The position numbers were made by a program, and so were the translations under genes. Below the pieces are notes generated by a model. That model ran no database searches. It saw only the letters and a list, made by a program, of their open reading frames with translations, and was not told the origin of the DNA. A DNA stretch of 64,000 nt from Rhodospirillaceae bacterium. GTDB lineage: Bacteria > Pseudomonadota > Alphaproteobacteria > Rhodospirillales > Casp-alpha2. The DNA is taken from positions 34,181 to 98,180 of the forward strand of contig JABJBP010000009.1 in the NCBI GenBank assembly GCA_018665815.1, read 5' to 3'. Below, in pieces: positions 1 to 8,224 of this stretch. How positions within the stretch are numbered: the stretch's first letter is position 1; each line of letters opens with the position of its first letter.

Positions 1-98
1 GCGGCCATCTCGGGGCCCCGCCACGCCGCCGGCCCGCCGACCGGGCCGGGCGCCATAGGAAAGGTTGGATTGTCGTGCTTCAGATTATCGCCAACCAT
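1..98 (-). CDS. TauD/TfdA-like dioxygenase, N-terminal fragment (runs off left edge)
   Basis: Reverse-strand reading from ATG at 98 gives 32 codons with no stop to the window edge. The end of the fragment (GPVGGPAAWRGPEMA) resembles the N-terminal region of TauD/TfdA-type Fe(II)/2-oxoglutarate dioxygenases, where a PAAWRG-type motif precedes the catalytic domain. A good ribosome binding site (GGAGGT) lies at 105-110, seven to eight bases before the ATG. The rest of the protein lies outside the window, so the iron ligands cannot be checked. The family call rests on a short motif and is tentative. Confidence 0.5.
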   Translation of the reverse strand, partial: MVGDNLKHDNPTFPMAPGPVGGPAAWRGPEMA

Positions 99-114
99 CA
101 ACTTACCTCCTGGC

Positions 115-447
115 CTAACTGGACAAACGTCGGCAGCGCTGCCAAATCTTTACCGCGCCGTCGGTTGTCCGGACATTCAAAGTGTAGTCGTCGATCAAAT
201 CCATGTCGACCCGCGTCCCGGCGCCGGCCCCACCAGCCGGCACCGTATAGGCGAAACCATGACGATCATAATCGCCATCCAAGCGCTTTTCGCCGGGAGT
301 GACAAACTTCGGTCCATCAATGGAAAATGAACGCCCGTCCTTTGAACACCATTGGCCATCAATGGTGTCGGCACGGACAACGCTAGGCTGAACAGAACCC
401 AACGCCATCACACCCAGTAGCAACCCCAATCTTCCGACAATCGGCAT
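115..447 (-). CDS. Small secreted protein, unknown function
   Basis: A 110-residue protein with a clear N-terminal signal peptide (hydrophobic residues 7-24, likely cleavage after VRA at 24-26). The mature part is about 84 residues, with one Cys near each end (QWCS and WQRC) that could form a disulfide. I do not recognise the family. Its stop lies just ahead of the ribosome binding site of the downstream dioxygenase on the same strand, so the two may be co-transcribed. A role outside the cytoplasm is inferred only from the signal peptide. Confidence 0.6.
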   Translation of the reverse strand: MPIVGRLGLLLGVMALGSVQPSVVRADTIDGQWCSKDGRSFSIDGPKFVTPGEKRLDGDYDRHGFAYTVPAGGAGAGTRVDMDLIDDYTLNVRTTDGAVKIWQRCRRLSS

Positions 448-467
448 TTCAGCCTCCTGCTGTACGA

Positions 468-626
468 CTAGAAACTATTCGAGATGGAATTAAAGGTATT
501 ACCGATCTCAGTCCCGATAGTCATCACCGCAACGATTAGGACCAAGGCAACCAGCGCGACAATCAGCCCATATTCAATGGCCGTCGCGCCGGAACGGTCG
601 GATAGGAATTTTAAAGCCGTCTTCAT
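468..626 (-). CDS. Flp/Fap-type pilin component (type IVb pilin)
   Basis: A 52-residue reading frame on the reverse strand. It has a short basic leader (MKTALKFLSDRSG), then the Flp hallmark ATAIEYGLIVALVA followed by a hydrophobic segment of about 20 residues and a polar tail. In the Flp family a TadV-type prepilin peptidase cleaves after the Gly of the leader, and the conserved Glu-Tyr of the mature N-terminus is needed for assembly; both are present. No tad/cpa secretion genes lie nearby, so this is an orphan pilin gene whose assembly machinery must be encoded elsewhere. Confidence 0.85.
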   Translation of the reverse strand: MKTALKFLSDRSGATAIEYGLIVALVALVLIVAVMTIGTEIGNTFNSISNSF

Positions 627-713
627 TCTACCTTTTTAACACGACCCCAAGTTCATCTCCAAGACCGACATCGCGATGTTTTCAAATTGTTGCCGCGGTT
701 GGCGCGGACGGCG

Positions 714-2140
714 TTAATTACGTACCGCGACGCGGTAGGTAAATCCGGCTTTCCCCTTGGCCGGCACCGTGATCCGCCAAACGGCTTGATTATTCTCGCG
801 GGTATGGGGTTGATCGGAGTCCATCAGGCGCCAATCACCCGGAACGGCTTCGACGATTTTTACCGTTTCCACCTTGGTGCCACCGTTAACCAGCACAATT
901 TCATAGGCCGCTTCAAATTTATTGCGGTCCTGGCGGCGGAAATCCGATTGGTGGCGGAACACGCGCACATCAAAAGCCTTGCCCGCATTCAATTTGACAT
1001 CATCGCCGATGGGAATGTCACCAACGCGATCCTCGCCTAGGAATTGCTGCGCGCCACTGCTATCGGGCCCATATAACCGCACCGTCCCCGCCGGCAAGGG
1101 TTGGGCGGTGTCGCTCTTCGGGTTTTCGAAACTCAGCCGGATGGCCGGATGGCCGGATGGCTCGGTTGCTTGGCGCCGCCGCGAACGCGACTAAACACCG
1201 CCGGGTGGCTTTCCGAAACCAGTTCACGCCGCACGTTGACGGCAAACGGCGTCATCAGCGCCGCCTGGGCCTCTTCGCCGGGCCTTAAGGTTAGGGTTTG
1301 CGGCAACTCATACAAATGATACCCGGCAAGCGCCTCGCGCACCGCGACGGCCCCGCTCGAATCTTCCATCTCGGCTTGCAATTTCATCCTCAGGGCACGG
1401 TCCGGCATCGCGCGGCGGGGCGACGACACCCGCCGCACCTGACCGGCGACAAGACTGACGCGGGCCGCATCGAAATGCATTGCCGTGCTGTTTTGAAGGG
1501 CCGCCCAGGCGGCTAATTTCAAGGTTCCGGCGCGCCGGTCCCAGTTCGCGGTATACGCGGCACGCCAAGAAAGCCCGCCGCTTAAGTAACGGATATCAAT
1601 GTCGTGCTGTCCGGCGGCGGCACTTTCCAAACCCACCACCAATGCCGCCTTGGCCCGAAGATGATCAGGGATGGCCGGGAACGCCCATCGCCCGGCTGGA
1701 TTGGTGACCAATTTGGTGCCGATTCGCGCAATCACGCCGTTTGCCACGGAAATTGGCGTCGCGGCGATACTCATTTCAACGCCTGTTTCCGGGTGTGTCC
1801 TGATCAATTCAACCGTCTTGCCAATATGCGCTTCGAGCAAGCTTCTGGGGTTCAAATTTGCCGGCCGCAAGGTCCTAGACAACAGTCGGACAGGTTTTGA
1901 AAACCCAAGCTCCAGGCTGTCGGCAATCATCTGCGGGCTGACGCCGCTCAAGGACAACTCATTAATCCCTATAGGTAATTCCGCCCGCCGCCGATCCTTC
2001 ACCAAAGCCAAGCCGTTGCCATAAATGGTCAATGCCAATGCTGTGCGGTCCGCCACTGTGACGTTCTGTTGTGCCTGCGCGTATGAAGATGCGGTTGCCG
2101 CCAGTGCGCCGCCGATTATCAATACCATCAATCGTCGCAT
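714..2140 (-). pseudogene. DUF4139 secreted protein, frameshifted in an 8-bp tandem repeat
   Basis: The 5' part (2140 down to about 1133) encodes a signal peptide (residues 1-23, ending AQAQ) and a DUF4139-like body. The 3' part (1097-714) continues the same domain in another frame. The break is at 1137-1160, where CCGGATGG is repeated three times. Deleting one 8-bp unit joins the halves in frame and gives a continuous protein of about 472 residues through the motif RLSFENPKSDTAQPLPAGTV, which is what the family has at this point. As written, translation stops at a TGA just after the repeat. It may be a true pseudogene, a phase-variable switch or an assembly error. Function of DUF4139 proteins is poorly known; the signal peptide points to an extracytoplasmic product. 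Confidence 0.8.
1137..1160. repeat. 8-bp tandem repeat, three copies, causing a frameshift
   Basis: Three perfect copies of CCGGATGG run head to tail inside the DUF4139 coding region. Because 8 is not a multiple of 3, gain or loss of one unit changes the frame. The two-copy version is in frame and the three-copy version here is not. Such repeats are typical slipped-strand mispairing sites. Confidence 0.9.
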
Positions 2141-2229
2141 GAGCCGTCCTTTCGATTACCTTAGCCGAGTTTGCGTTCGCAATCGGCGTCGGGCAAGGTG
2201 ATAAAAGATCATTATGGTGGTTCCGTGGC

Positions 2230-3720
2230 ATGAATGTGGTGACTTTTCTGCAAGGTGAACACGGGTTGACGGTGTTCAGTATATGCCTGCTGGCTGCGGT
2301 CGTGGCAGTGACCATGCTGGTCGTACAACACGCACGCAATAAGCAATCATCTGATCAATTTGACAAAGCGCACGCTCAGGCGAAATCCGAACTGGATATT
2401 GCGCTTGAGGAAAATCGCCATCTGATCAGCGAGAAAACCGAAGCACAGACTCGCTATTCGGAGGTACTAAAAACCCTTGAACGATTGAATTTGGCGCTCA
2501 ATGAAGCCAATGCCGAACGCGAAATTGCATTGCGCGAGAAAAACCAAGCACTGACCGACGCTGCGGTTCGCCTGAAAGAAGTCCAATCCATGCAAGAGCG
2601 GCTGGTGGATTGGGAAACGGCGAAAAAGCAGAGCGTTGATGCGGCCAAGGCCGCAACGTCGGAAATCGCCGCACAAGTGTCAACCAAGCTACTTGAGGAC
2701 CACAAGCAGGAAACGAAAGCCGCCAAAGAAGAAGCCGAAAAGCGGGTTTTAGAAACCACCGAAAAGGTCACCAACAAATTTACTCAAGTGGTGAATACGT
2801 TGGCTGCGTTGGATAAGGATGTGAGCGAAAACCGCCATACGATGGAGACGGTTTGGCGTGCCTTATCCAGCCCCGGCGGCGCCGGACAATTTGCGGAAAT
2901 TGGATTGGAGAACGCTCTAAAATCATTCGGTTTGGAAAAAGGCCGCGATTTTGTCGTTCAGCAGCAAATCGAAGGGAAACGATTGCGACCGGACGTTATG
3001 GTTTTTTTGCCTGGAGATTGCGTGCTTGTTATCGACAGTAAGGCATCAAAATTTTTACTCGAACTTGCCGAGGCTGAAGATCAAGATACCGAAACAAATG
3101 CCCTATCCAATTTGTCTAAAACCATGAATAATCACCTTAAGGATCTGGCCGATAGAAACTATGCGGCGGCCGTGCGCGAAAGCTATCAATCGGCCGGGCG
3201 CGATGCAAAAATTCGCCGGATCAATACCATCATGCATCTGCCCAACGATGCCGCTTTAGAAAAATTATCTATCGCTGATCCCAAATTCTTGGGAAAGGCG
3301 GCGAAGTTGGGGATAACGGTCGCGAGCCCAGCGGCATTGGCGGGCTTAATTGGATTTGCTCGAGTCGAAATAGATTTTCAGAAGCAAGCCGAAAATCAGG
3401 AAAAAATTATCCTGACCACCCGGCAATTAATCGACAGCATCGGTGTCATGCTTGAAGAAACCAATAAGGTTGGCAAAGGATTGAAATCGGCAATCGATCA
3501 CTTCGACAAGGTTGCCGGAAGCGTAAATTCTCGCTTATTGCCGCGAATTCGGACGTTGATTAGATACGGTATCCGACCAGATCGTCACAAGGGCGTGCCG
3601 GCGCATATCCCACGCTATCAGATCACTAAGTTGGATGTTGGGGACGTCATTGACGGTGAAGCAGAAGAGATCAGCGATACTTTAAGGCTCGAAACGGAAG
3701 AAGGCGCGGTCGAAGAGTAA
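2230..3720 (+). CDS. rmuC: DNA recombination protein RmuC
   Basis: A 496-residue protein with one N-terminal membrane segment (about residues 13-33), a long charged coiled coil (about 40-190) and the RmuC domain (about 200-440), which includes a nuclease-like stretch (VFLPGDCVLVIDSKASK). RmuC proteins limit DNA inversions at short inverted repeats and are thought to act as nucleases at recombination structures. The architecture and length are normal for the family. It is convergent with the AlkD-like gene, with only three bases between the two stops. Confidence 0.93.
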   Translation: MNVVTFLQGEHGLTVFSICLLAAVVAVTMLVVQHARNKQSSDQFDKAHAQAKSELDIALEENRHLISEKTEAQTRYSEVLKTLERLNLALNEANAEREIALREKNQALTDAAVRLKEVQSMQERLVDWETAKKQSVDAAKAATSEIAAQVSTKLLEDHKQETKAAKEEAEKRVLETTEKVTNKFTQVVNTLAALDKDVSENRHTMETVWRALSSPGGAGQFAEIGLENALKSFGLEKGRDFVVQQQIEGKRLRPDVMVFLPGDCVLVIDSKASKFLLELAEAEDQDTETNALSNLSKTMNNHLKDLADRNYAAAVRESYQSAGRDAKIRRINTIMHLPNDAALEKLSIADPKFLGKAAKLGITVASPAALAGLIGFARVEIDFQKQAENQEKIILTTRQLIDSIGVMLEETNKVGKGLKSAIDHFDKVAGSVNSRLLPRIRTLIRYGIRPDRHKGVPAHIPRYQITKLDVGDVIDGEAEEISDTLRLETEEGAVEE

Positions 3721-3723
3721 CCT

Positions 3724-4380
3724 TTATCGGCGGCCTTCAGCCAAAACTTCCGGCTTCAATTCGTCACCGTGCGCGGCAAGAAACATATTGCGGCGATTTG
3801 AATCGTTGGCGCCGAGTTTGCGTATCCAATCGCCGATCATATCTTGAACGCATTGCTCTTTGTCAGCGGCCAGCGTGCGCACCCATTCCAGTACGGGGGC
3901 CGGATCAAAACCTTTTTCGGTCCATTGGGTGGTGAAGCAAAGTGCTGAGTAGCGCATCCATTTGTTGGAGCTGGCCGGCCATTTGGCAAGGTCATCCAAA
4001 CGTGCCGGGTCATCGCGCAGGCATCGGCGTCCGACCAACGCCAAACAATCGGCCAGTGCCGGGCCGTCGACCTGCGGGCCGCAATCGATGACGAACCGCC
4101 ACAATTCACCGTTCACCGAAACATGCTCCAGATTCATCATGCTCAATGCGGCGATCTTGAATTCCCAGACCGGTTCGTTCCAAAGCCGCTGCGCGAACGG
4201 CATCAAAACATCGATATCCGCCTGACCGACAACCGCCTTCACGGCCTTGGCCATGTCTTCGCGGGGGACGCCTAAATGTTCCCATGACGATTCCTCGCGG
4301 GCCTTGACCTCAGCCGCCCGGTCCCTTGATCCGAGGGTTCGCAATTTGAACGTCAGGGCGACATAGAATGCGTTGGTCAT
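3724..4380 (-). CDS. DNA alkylation repair-like HEAT protein (AlkD family)
   Basis: A 218-residue, all-helical protein with Trp- and charge-rich repeats typical of AlkD-type HEAT-like DNA glycosylases (for example [11 protein letters not shown] and KWMRYSAL). AlkD enzymes excise positively charged alkylated bases by wrapping duplex DNA. The start ATG overlaps the recR stop by four bases (ATGA), which indicates translational coupling in a ybaB-fkbM-recR-alkD operon and fits a repair role. The catalytic Asp and Trp residues of characterised AlkD were not mapped with certainty, so activity is inferred from the family. Confidence 0.7.
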   Translation of the reverse strand: MTNAFYVALTFKLRTLGSRDRAAEVKAREESSWEHLGVPREDMAKAVKAVVGQADIDVLMPFAQRLWNEPVWEFKIAALSMMNLEHVSVNGELWRFVIDCGPQVDGPALADCLALVGRRCLRDDPARLDDLAKWPASSNKWMRYSALCFTTQWTEKGFDPAPVLEWVRTLAADKEQCVQDMIGDWIRKLGANDSNRRNMFLAAHGDELKPEVLAEGRR

Positions 4381-5021
4381 GTGTTTTCCACGAGGTTGTC
4401 CGCCGGGCTGTCCACTGGGCTTTCGTTGTCAATCGTCCGCCGCGCCTTCAATGCAGCGCTCAAAGTACCATCATCAAGATAGTCGAGTTCGCCGCCTACG
4501 GGAATACCATGTGCCAATCCTGATATTTTAACTTTCGAACCGGCCAACTTATCAGCGATGTAATGCGCCGTTGTTTGCCCATCGACGGTGGCGCTCAAGG
4601 CCAGGATAATCTCGGTCGCCGAAGCATTCGCGACGCGCCCCACCAGCGCTGGTAGCCGCAGGTCATCCGGCCCGATCCCATCAAGTGCCGACAGCGTGCC
4701 GCCGAGCACATGATAGCGCCCCTTAAATGCATGGGTACGCTCCAAGGCCCAAAGGTCGGCGACATCTTCGACCACGCAAATCACGCTGGCGTCGCGCCGC
4801 ACGTCGGCACAGATTGCACACGGGTCGCGGCCATCAATGTTGCCGCAGTTCGTGCAGGTGCGGACCGCTTCCGCCGCTTCGCCCATTGCCTTTGCCAACG
4901 GCGCAAGCAGTGTCTCACGGCGGCGAATGAGCGCGAGAACCGCACGCCGTGCAGAACGCGGGCCGAGCCCCGGCAGTTTTGCCAAGAGATTGATCAGCCG
5001 TTCGATTTCCGGCGCCATCAT
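4377..5021 (-). CDS. recR: Recombination mediator protein RecR
   Basis: A 214-residue protein of normal RecR length. It has the N-terminal helix-hairpin-helix ([14 protein letters not shown], residues 13-26), a four-Cys zinc finger (C56, C59, C68, C71) and a Toprim domain from about residue 79. RecR acts with RecF and RecO to load RecA at single-strand gaps. The start overlaps the upstream fkbM stop (ATGA), and the stop overlaps the downstream alkD start. ybaB is normally directly next to recR; here an FkbM gene sits between them. Confidence 0.97.
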   Translation of the reverse strand: MMAPEIERLINLLAKLPGLGPRSARRAVLALIRRRETLLAPLAKAMGEAAEAVRTCTNCGNIDGRDPCAICADVRRDASVICVVEDVADLWALERTHAFKGRYHVLGGTLSALDGIGPDDLRLPALVGRVANASATEIILALSATVDGQTTAHYIADKLAGSKVKISGLAHGIPVGGELDYLDDGTLSAALKARRTIDNESPVDSPADNLVENT

Positions 5022-5764
5022 GCGGCAGTTCCTTCCTTCGAGGCCGGCGTCTCATGTGCTGCAAAGGTGCGCGCCATCATGCGTCGTAGGCCGCGTCCGA
5101 ATTTTACGATGGTTCGGATATACAAAATTTCGAGGCCACTCAGCCCCAATTTGGCGGGCTGGACAAATAGAACATCCCCATGGTGTCGCCGCGTAAATAC
5201 GATGGTTGCGAAGCCCAGCGCTTCCAATCGGCGGCGGATTCGAAAAACATCGGGCGTCTGGGCCGGATCCATGAAATCGTGAAACTCCACGGTGATTTGT
5301 GCACATTTAGCCAACGTTGCATCGGTGGGGCTGTCGAACAAATTGATTTCTGCCCCTTCGATATCAATTTTCAACAAGTCAATTTTATCGAGATCAAGTT
5401 CGTCGAATAATCCATCCAACGTCAGCCCTGGCACTTCAATTTTTTCCGCCACCTCGAAACCGGCAGGCACGTCGATACTGCCCCAATGAAACTCGTCGTT
5501 CGGAATGTGCAATGTGACCGGACCAGTTTGCCCGCCCATGGCGTAAAAGTACTTGTTGAGTCGTTCCAATTCCTCAATCGCATCAAAGTTCTTGGGCGTC
5601 GCCTCGACGCAATGGCTGAAAGCGCCTGATTTTTCAATGACACCAGCCGAGAAGGCTGCCGTTGAGGCCACAAGATCAACAACCACAGAGCCTTCACCGA
5701 GAGTAGGTAGATAGAACGTATGACCGCAAATTTCTGGAAGCGTTTGCAAATTGACGCCTATCAA
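5018..5764 (-). CDS. FkbM-family methyltransferase
   Basis: A 248-residue protein with the FkbM-type Rossmann methyltransferase core: a beta-1 strand (VVVDLVAS), the family's [11 protein letters not shown] motif near residue 145 and a VEFHDF strand. The glycine motif I usual in SAM-dependent enzymes is degenerate ([10 protein letters not shown] rather than a DxGAxxG pattern), so SAM binding may be altered. Translation appears to begin at TTG (5764), overlapping the ybaB stop in TTGA. Family members O-methylate sugars or small metabolites; the substrate is unknown. Its position between ybaB and recR suggests acquisition into a housekeeping operon. Confidence 0.82.
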   Translation of the reverse strand: MIGVNLQTLPEICGHTFYLPTLGEGSVVVDLVASTAAFSAGVIEKSGAFSHCVEATPKNFDAIEELERLNKYFYAMGGQTGPVTLHIPNDEFHWGSIDVPAGFEVAEKIEVPGLTLDGLFDELDLDKIDLLKIDIEGAEINLFDSPTDATLAKCAQITVEFHDFMDPAQTPDVFRIRRRLEALGFATIVFTRRHHGDVLFVQPAKLGLSGLEILYIRTIVKFGRGLRRMMARTFAAHETPASKEGTAA

Positions 5765-6084
5765 AATGGCAATTGGAAACCCGGTGGCAATGGCAAACCG
5801 CCGGTCAATTCCTGCATCTGTTCGCGCATCTTTTCATCCGCCTTCGCTTTGGCATCATTGATGGCGGTGAGAATAAGGTCTTCCAGGACTTCCGCGTCAT
5901 CGGGTGTCACCAAGGCCGGATCGATCTTGATATTGCGCGCCTCGCCCTTGCCGTTCAGCGTCACCTGACACATACCGCCCCCGGACGTGCCGGTGACTTC
6001 AAGTTCCGCCAATTGATCCTGCATTTCCTGCATCTTCGACTGCATTTGCTGCGCTTGCTTCAGCATCTGGCCAAGATTGGTCAT
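5761..6084 (-). CDS. ybaB: YbaB/EbfC nucleoid-associated protein
   Basis: A 107-residue protein beginning MTNLGQMLKQAQQMQSKMQE, the Met/Gln-rich N-terminal helix of YbaB/EbfC. The central CQVTLNGKGEARNIKIDP region and the PPGFQLPF tail also match. It forms dimers that bind DNA and is usually encoded between dnaX and recR. The start at 6084 was chosen over an upstream ATG because it has the family N-terminus and a GAAGGAAAG ribosome binding site. Upstream in-frame codons do not look like protein. Confidence 0.95.
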   Translation of the reverse strand: MTNLGQMLKQAQQMQSKMQEMQDQLAELEVTGTSGGGMCQVTLNGKGEARNIKIDPALVTPDDAEVLEDLILTAINDAKAKADEKMREQMQELTGGLPLPPGFQLPF

Positions 6085-6177
6085 CAGACTTTCCTTCGTT
6101 GATCGAACTCCCAGGGCCCGCATACCGTGCATGCGAACCCTTGGGTCGTGTATAACACTGGCGGAGGCCCTTTGACC

Positions 6178-7011
6178 ATGCAGCACCGCACACTCTTCGT
6201 CTTTGATATCGAGACGGTTCCCGATACCGATGCCGTGCCGAATCTAACCGGCTTTACCGACCCGGACACTAAGGCCCGCCGCGCCGAGCTTGAACGCTAT
6301 CACCTGGACATTACCGACGGCAAAAACGCCTTTCCCCGTCAGCCGTTTCACCGTGTCGTCGCGATCAGTTTTCTGGAAGCCGATATCGAATATGGCGGCT
6401 GCGGCGAATCTTACTATCTGAAAGAGCTTCGATCAGGCGGCGAAGCGGGGTTTGATGAAAAACAGCTACTGCAAGGGTTCTTTCAATATTTCGAGCACTT
6501 GAAACCCCGCTTGGTCAGCTTCAATGGCCGGACCTTTGATTTGCCCGTGCTCAAATACAGGGCCATGGCGCACGGGATAGCCGCACCCCGGCTCTACGGT
6601 GCCGGCGATAAATGGAACAGCTATCAAAGCCGCTATTCCATGGATTGGCATTGCGACCTTTTGGACGTTTTGTGCGATTACGGCGCATCGGCGCCGGTCA
6701 AATTGGCGGAAGTTTGTGCCGCCATGGGATTTCCGGGCAAATTCGGCGTCGATGGCTCGCAGGTGGCCGACATGATTGATGCCGGTGACGTGCGGGCGGT
6801 TCGTGATTATTGCGAGACCGATGTACTAAACACGTACCTTGTTTACCTCAGGACAATGCAGCACCGCGGCACCCTGGACCACGATGCCTACAACCGTGCC
6901 GCGGCTGATGTGATCACGATGATCGAACAGCAAGGCGGCGACCGACCGCACCTGCGCGCCTTCATGGATGCCTGGGGCGAGGCATCCGAGAACACCTTCC
7001 TGCTTGAATAA
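6178..7011 (+). CDS. Predicted 3'-5' exonuclease, PolB-like DEDD family
   Basis: A 277-residue protein opening with LFVFDIETVPD, in which D10 and E12 form the first metal-binding exonuclease motif. It continues with FNGRTFDLPVL (second motif) and DYCETDVLNTYLVYLR (third, YxxxD-like motif), the pattern of the stand-alone PolB-like 3'-5' exonuclease family. It probably trims DNA or RNA 3' ends. The start at 6178 gives the family N-terminus; the longer frame from 6127 has a non-protein-like leader that overlaps the ybaB promoter region. It is divergent from ybaB. Confidence 0.85.
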   Translation: MQHRTLFVFDIETVPDTDAVPNLTGFTDPDTKARRAELERYHLDITDGKNAFPRQPFHRVVAISFLEADIEYGGCGESYYLKELRSGGEAGFDEKQLLQGFFQYFEHLKPRLVSFNGRTFDLPVLKYRAMAHGIAAPRLYGAGDKWNSYQSRYSMDWHCDLLDVLCDYGASAPVKLAEVCAAMGFPGKFGVDGSQVADMIDAGDVRAVRDYCETDVLNTYLVYLRTMQHRGTLDHDAYNRAAADVITMIEQQGGDRPHLRAFMDAWGEASENTFLLE

Positions 7012-7122
7012 TTTGATCGAATACACGCGAATGGGTTTCGCAAAGTTTGAATTTGCGCTATACTAGCTTGGGGCTGTGGTTGGCACGGCGGGGACAATAT
7101 AAAGGGGATCGACAGGTGCGGA

Positions 7123-7632
7123 ATGGCGAAAGCCAAACTTCAATCCTACGATCTGACCCAACTAAATATCCTGGTGCTGGAAAAGCATGTGCTGATCCGT
7201 CAGCTGCTGACGGACGTTTTCCGCATCTTTGGGGTTGCCACCGTTCAAAGCACGTCCGACCCTGACAAAGCGTTCAAGATGTTTCAGGCCTTCCCTTCCG
7301 ACGTGGTTCTGACGGATTGGACCTATGACTTGGATGGCCTTGATTTCGTCGAACGCATTCGCAAAGACCCCGACACGCCGAACCCTTATGTCCCGATCAT
7401 CGTGACAACAGCCAACACGCGCATCGAACACGTGAAGGTCGCCCGTGACATCGGCATGACCGAATTTCTGACCAAACCGATTAGCGCCAAATTACTGTAT
7501 TCAAGGATAGCCGCGGTCGTCGAAGACCAGCGGCACTATATTCGCGTCGGCGATTTTTTCGGACCGGACCGCCGACGCCGCAACGGCGATGAACACATTG
7601 GTATCGAACGCCGCCGCGCCAGTCTTTTTTAA
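7123..7632 (+). CDS. Single-domain response regulator (receiver protein) with basic tail
   Basis: A 169-residue protein with one receiver domain (about 14-135). The phospho-acceptor is D65 (VVLTDWTYD), the switch Thr lies in VTTAN and the conserved Lys is K118 (LTKPIS). The acidic pair that normally binds Mg2+ at the end of the first strand is reduced to LVLEKH (E20), so metal binding may be atypical. A C-terminal tail FFGPDRRRR follows, seen in alphaproteobacterial orphan receivers. No kinase gene is adjacent. The partner is unknown. Confidence 0.85.
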   Translation: MAKAKLQSYDLTQLNILVLEKHVLIRQLLTDVFRIFGVATVQSTSDPDKAFKMFQAFPSDVVLTDWTYDLDGLDFVERIRKDPDTPNPYVPIIVTTANTRIEHVKVARDIGMTEFLTKPISAKLLYSRIAAVVEDQRHYIRVGDFFGPDRRRRNGDEHIGIERRRASLF

Positions 7633-7879
7633 AACGCGATCACGATGCCCGGCGCAGCGTGCCGGAATGGACCCGAACCAGTGCGAATTGCGAAGTCGGG
7701 TAATTGTTGCCAAATCAAAATTCACGACATCATTCCTTCGGCGATGCGGCGTCTTTTTTCAACGGCGTTTTCCCCGACCGCAAGGCCCGCAGATTGTTCC
7801 TTCAAGCGGTTTCATTGTATTGCGCGAGGGGCCAAACTGACGGGTAACACCAACACCGCTTTTCATATGGGACCTGACC
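7633..7879. other. Intergenic stretch, no supported gene
   Basis: About 250 bases lie between the receiver gene and the YnfA-family gene. Short open frames on both strands lack protein-like composition and recognisable motifs. No convincing terminator or repeat was seen. Confidence 0.6.
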
Positions 7880-8206
7880 ATGAGCGCATTCACCATCTAC
7901 GGCGCCGCCGCGTTAGCCGAAATTGGCGGTTGTTTTGCTTTCTGGGCATGGCTTCGGTTGGGTCAGTCGCCACTTTGGCTGATCCCAGGTCTTGTATTGT
8001 TGGTCATATTCGCCTGTCTTCTGACCCGGATCAGCGCTGATTTCGCAGGCCGCGCCTTCGCCGCTTATGGTGGGGTTTACATCTTGATATCGCTGATCTG
8101 GATGTGGGTCGTTGAAGGCGGCCGGCCGGATCGCTGGGATATGGTCGGTGCCGTGACCTGCCTAGCAGGTGCGGCGATGATTTTGCTGGGACCGCGCGGC
8201 GCTTAA
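7880..8206 (+). CDS. YnfA/UPF0060 family small membrane protein
   Basis: A 108-residue protein with four predicted membrane segments. It has the family signatures [14 protein letters not shown] near the N-terminus and [20 protein letters not shown] in the second half. The length equals the usual YnfA length. The family is related to small multidrug resistance transporters, but a substrate has not been firmly set. It appears to be transcribed alone, convergent with dnaX. Confidence 0.93.
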   Translation: MSAFTIYGAAALAEIGGCFAFWAWLRLGQSPLWLIPGLVLLVIFACLLTRISADFAGRAFAAYGGVYILISLIWMWVVEGGRPDRWDMVGAVTCLAGAAMILLGPRGA

Positions 8207-8224
8207 CGGCGCCCGATCGGCTAG

